This document shows, one piece after another, positions 19,642-23,135 of a DNA stretch of 23,135 nucleotides; the first letter of the stretch is position 1, and each line of letters starts with the position of its first letter. This stretch comes from Syncephalis plumigaleata (Eukaryota; Zoopagomycota; Zoopagomycetes; Zoopagales; Piptocephalidaceae): positions 1 to 23,135 of the forward strand of contig JAIXMF010000218.1 of the NCBI GenBank assembly GCA_025201365.1, given 5' to 3'. Made by a program: the position numbers and the translations under genes. The notes beneath the pieces were generated by a model. It saw only the letters and a list, made by a program, of their open reading frames with translations. It made no database searches and had not been told where the DNA came from.

Positions 19642-20184
19642 TTAATGCGCAGAATGTCGTTATCTATGTTTATTCCCATCGGAAAATAAAGAGTCTCGAT
19701 TAGGAAGCACATTAGAATAATTTCGGAATAGTAATGGAATAAATGAATTGATCCGACTTGATTCATGTTACGAATAATTGAATGATGCTGTCATTACAAG
19801 TTGAAATAAACGAGACACGAATGATTTTGTATATTGCTTTCATTGATAATGTATACAAATATTTGATATTGTCAACAAGCGAGTATTGTCACTGATAGAC
19901 TGAAAACAGGAATTACTCGCAGTATAGCAAGCGTATATGTCAGGGATTTGACCTGACCGTAAATGGAAGTTGCACGGTGAACAGTTAATAGCAGGGACAA
20001 GTCATTATTCAAACAGCGACAATCTGACATCAAACAATGATATGCCATTGTACTTGAGATCCATCAGTCTAGCTAATCTACGCATTACTAGAATCATTCA
20101 TAATCTAGCTAGTCTAATGGTAATGCCAATCATTTATTAATGATATACAACTCATTATAAACCGTCAAGACAAGTGTGCATGTG

Positions 20185-20204
20185 GAGAGAGAGAGAGAGA
20201 GAGA
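20185..20204. repeat. (GA)10 microsatellite
   Basis: Ten uninterrupted GA units in the gene-poor right end. Confidence 0.95.
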
Positions 20205-20359
20205 AAGATCCGTAGTCATCATGGTTAACAGTCAAATGACATGTCTACGATATACTTGATACGGGGAACTTGTCCGACCTAAATCAAGCCATGCTGTGTG
20301 TACATGGGCACTCGCTGATTGGAACAACAAACTAAACCCGCTCTACTGACTATCGTATA

Positions 20360-20386
20360 ATGATGATGATGATGATGATGATGATG
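20360..20386. repeat. (ATG)9 microsatellite
   Basis: Nine uninterrupted ATG units, then TTG, ATG and four CTG units. On the minus strand it gives a spurious poly-His frame. Confidence 0.95.
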
Positions 20387-21996
20387 TTGATGCTGCTGCT
20401 GCTTACTCTTTGCAGCCTCAGCAAAGGATGAAAGATATGAGTGGAACCAACCATATGCATGCGTCCACAAATGATGATGGTAACACACACACACACCGGC
20501 TAGAAGCCTGTCAACATCCAGTTATCGTTTACCATTCACGCACACTTTGCCTGCTATCTTTCCTCTCTTGTATGTGTGTGTGTGTGGGTTGCTACTCTGT
20601 TCTCGCCTCTTTTTTCCTTGTTGTAGTGCGTTGTTATCATTCTCTCCGCTCCTACTTCTCTCTCCCTCGCTCTCCCTCGCTCTCTTTAGTTTAATTCGCT
20701 TCCTTTCTCTTCTCTTTCTATTATTACTACCACTATTATTACTATTACTTCTATTATCTACCACTACTACTACTATTCTATTTTATTACTAGTATCGTGG
20801 CTTATTGAGGCAGACATTTTTGGATTGTCTACCTGTGGCCACGTTTCTTCCTCTTCTTTCTTCCAGTATATACACACAACCAGTAGCAACAGGAAAAGGC
20901 TCGTTGTTGAGCCATTCTAATTTATTGTTACTTCTATTCTTGCGCTTTACATGCGTGTTTGTCTTTCATAATTTTCTCTTAGGTCGACGTCGCTTCATCT
21001 TACGGCGTCGAGTGTTTTTATACAACCGCTTCTAATATCTACCTTTTCCTTATTCTTCTTTCTTCTACATATACCGCCGACCTACGTCGCCAGTCTTGTT
21101 CTGTTGTCTAATAATACTAGTAGGTAAGTGTGAGAAAGTGAATTGCGGTTAATCTACATAAACACATCACCATATGTGCTTGTAGACACACACATACGTA
21201 CTTGCATACATGCGCACATATTTGTACTTGTTATGAATCCATATCACGCCTATTGTTGTCACTTTTTTGCGTATTATGAGCTAGCTACGCGTCATGCTTC
21301 CTATCTATCCATCTATCTATCTCTATATATATGTGTGTCTGCGCCTGTATCTATCCATCCCCGTCAAACTTGTCATACTCTCATGCAACTACATTCCATC
21401 GGCAATTGATGAAGCAACCGTCAATGCCCATCGGCTCGAGTTGGCCGTCATCTTTCTTACACTGTTTCATCCTTTTGCGGATAGATGTGCAATGAAAGAG
21501 ATTAGAATGCCTTATGCGACAAATGGAATATTGGCCTTTCCCTTGAATTGCATCAAGTAGCGTCTATATTCCTCTACTATATCCATTTATTATTTGTTGA
21601 AGTTGGTTGTGTAGCACGTTTGTCGCTTGCTTACCACCTCTCCTCTTTACCTCGCTCCTTTCTCTATTTCGTGAACACCCGGGTTAGTATTGTTATTTCT
21701 GCATTGATATTTAATTGCTACCCTTGCTCAACCATTATTGCCTGTGGCTATTCCTTTTCTTATTATCTTATACTACTTTTCTTTGTCCGGCTTTATCATT
21801 GCTACTATTGCTATTGTTATCGCTACTTCTACTACCACTACAATACTATTACGATTGTACGCGGTATCGGTTGAACAAATATCGCTGGTTGCATCTACAC
21901 TTTCGCTTACACTATCCCTACACTTTCACACTATCATTGCTATTAGGCTACAGCATTATAATATTCGACATTGAGTCTATCATTTATTCATTTATC

Positions 21997-22017
21997 TTAA
22001 GCATTAAGCATTAAGCA
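21997..22017. repeat. Three tandem TTAAGCA units
   Basis: Three exact 7-base units with a partial fourth (TTAG); no coding context. Confidence 0.9.
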
Positions 22018-23135
22018 TTAGTCTGGGTAAGTCTCAACTCGATCAGAGAGACATCATGCTTGCGTGTACACATGTGATTATTGGATAAGCAAGCCAGATC
22101 ATATCGATTATCATCGCACGAATCATCGGAATTGAGCGTAATATAAAATGACAAACTCTCATCTAAATGGAAGCTGCATTTGAATACGAGAATGTGTATC
22201 TCCTACTATCTTGGCTGACTGACTGATTGAGCGGCTCTTTCTCCATCGCTGTATATGTACATGGCGTTTTTTTCGGTATTTCTACACGTTGTTTGGAGGG
22301 CCAAACCGTCCAATTGTTACTTTTCTTTCTTTCTTGCTTTCCATTACCAACCAATCTATATTCTCATTTTTCGTCTTTCACTACATTGATATAAGCTACA
22401 GTAACGTTTCTCCCTACACTCGTATATGACGCACTGATCCGCCTGCTTTGTGACACTTACGTCTAACTAAATTATTACCATACCATTACGATTCTCTTAT
22501 TAAACAAGCTACCTGCGTATAATTGGCGTCAATCTATCTGGTATGTGTAATCTCATATTGATGCTTGGATGACTTTTCCTCATTTCACAATGCAGCTTGA
22601 ATACGCATTGTTACTACAATACCATTCTCCATGTATGTGTATGTGTATGATTGTCTAGTAGGATGAACTCTGCGTGCGATGATATTGGATCATCCTAACC
22701 ATCATTATTGCTGTTGCTGTTTAACATGATTACTGTGGATCCAACATGCAAGTAATGCGATTGTTCCCCCTATTTGCACGCACACACACACACGTACACA
22801 TATACACATACATATGTAACAAGTAACATGGCCTATTTCTCCTTGCCCTTTTACACTGCCATCTCTATGATATATGTCTCGTCTTTATTCACAACTAGCG
22901 ATTGTATCTATTCGTTCTTAATAATCGAGGAATAATGATAGTTTTTTTCTTTGTACAAAACGAACCATTCGAATGGCATAGGTGCTTGTAGAGCACATGG
23001 TTCCCCTACTTGCATTTTTGCACATTCTTTTTTGGGAACACCGCCATCCAATTAGAGCAGGATATGACTCCGTTTTCCTTATTGGGTAGCTCTGCATTTT
23101 CTTTGTGAATGGGCGACGCTTGGTGTCAATGGGTA

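Larger units (their letters stand above)
19645..23135. other. Gene-poor, repeat-rich right end
   Basis: About 3.5 kb with no gene I can support. It holds (GA)10 at 20185-20204, (ATG)9 at 20360-20386 followed by CTG units, a long pyrimidine-rich stretch (about 20530-20790), CTATTA/CTACTA tracts (20718-20780 and 21795-21855), CTAT repeats with TA/TG dinucleotides (21300-21340), three tandem TTAAGCA units (21997-22017), and CA repeats (22780-22815). The pyrimidine bias resembles the leader upstream of the ubiquitin fusion, so this may be the promoter region of a gene starting beyond the window. Confidence 0.5.

Noticed and set aside
20279-20494. Minus-strand frame with a run of nine or more histidines
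   Set aside because: The His run is the ATG microsatellite read in another frame; no other support.
21381-21560. Open frame ending NGILAFPLNCIK with non-repetitive composition
   Set aside because: About 57 codons look more protein-like than the surroundings, but the antisense is also open, there is no clear start or acceptor, and I recognise no family.

Overview
The window is nuclear DNA of a eukaryote, almost certainly a fungus. The evidence is a single-chain gamma-beta-alpha urease gene with five short GT-AG introns (51-77 bp), a ubiquitin/AN1 zinc-finger fusion of the fungal type, and a Ty3/gypsy LTR retrotransposon. Wide, microsatellite-rich intergenic space and a moderately AT-rich composition would fit an early-diverging fungal lineage, but I cannot place it further from sequence alone.

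Layout. 1-273: host flank without a recognisable gene. 274-6928: a complete, apparently very young Ty3/gypsy element. It has two 311-bp LTRs that read as identical, a 5-bp target duplication (GAGTC), a primer-binding site, a Gag-PR-RT-RNase H-dUTPase ORF, and an integrase ORF in the same frame behind one TAA. 6934-8616: host intergenic DNA, then a TATA box and a long pyrimidine-rich leader. 8617-9504: ubiquitin-UBL-AN1 fusion gene, followed by a strong hairpin (9665-9738). 10236-10477: a small non-coding TA-flanked element with 26-bp inverted ends (Tc1/mariner-like MITE). 11192-14075: urease in six exons, 853 residues. 14419-16542 (minus): a two-exon gene for a signal-peptide-bearing single-pass membrane protein of unknown function, convergent with urease. 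16543-18280: intergenic DNA with a six-tract G-quadruplex motif. 18432-18950: a small secreted cysteine-rich protein with ricin-B/beta-trefoil-like repeats. 19306-19641 (minus): an orphan C-terminal piece of a mitochondrial/bacterial-type prolyl-tRNA synthetase. 19645-23135: no convincing gene, only microsatellites and pyrimidine-rich DNA.

The host genes do not form a pathway: urease, the ubiquitin fusion, the membrane protein and the secreted protein look like ordinary independent neighbours. The system most worth study is the retrotransposon. It carries a dUTPase with all five motifs between RNase H and integrase. Its only stop codon lies at the dUTPase/integrase boundary, six bases before an ATG in strong initiation context. 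Its LTR also encodes two adjacent hairpins displaying the same 8-base loop, probably in the 5' leader of the genomic RNA.
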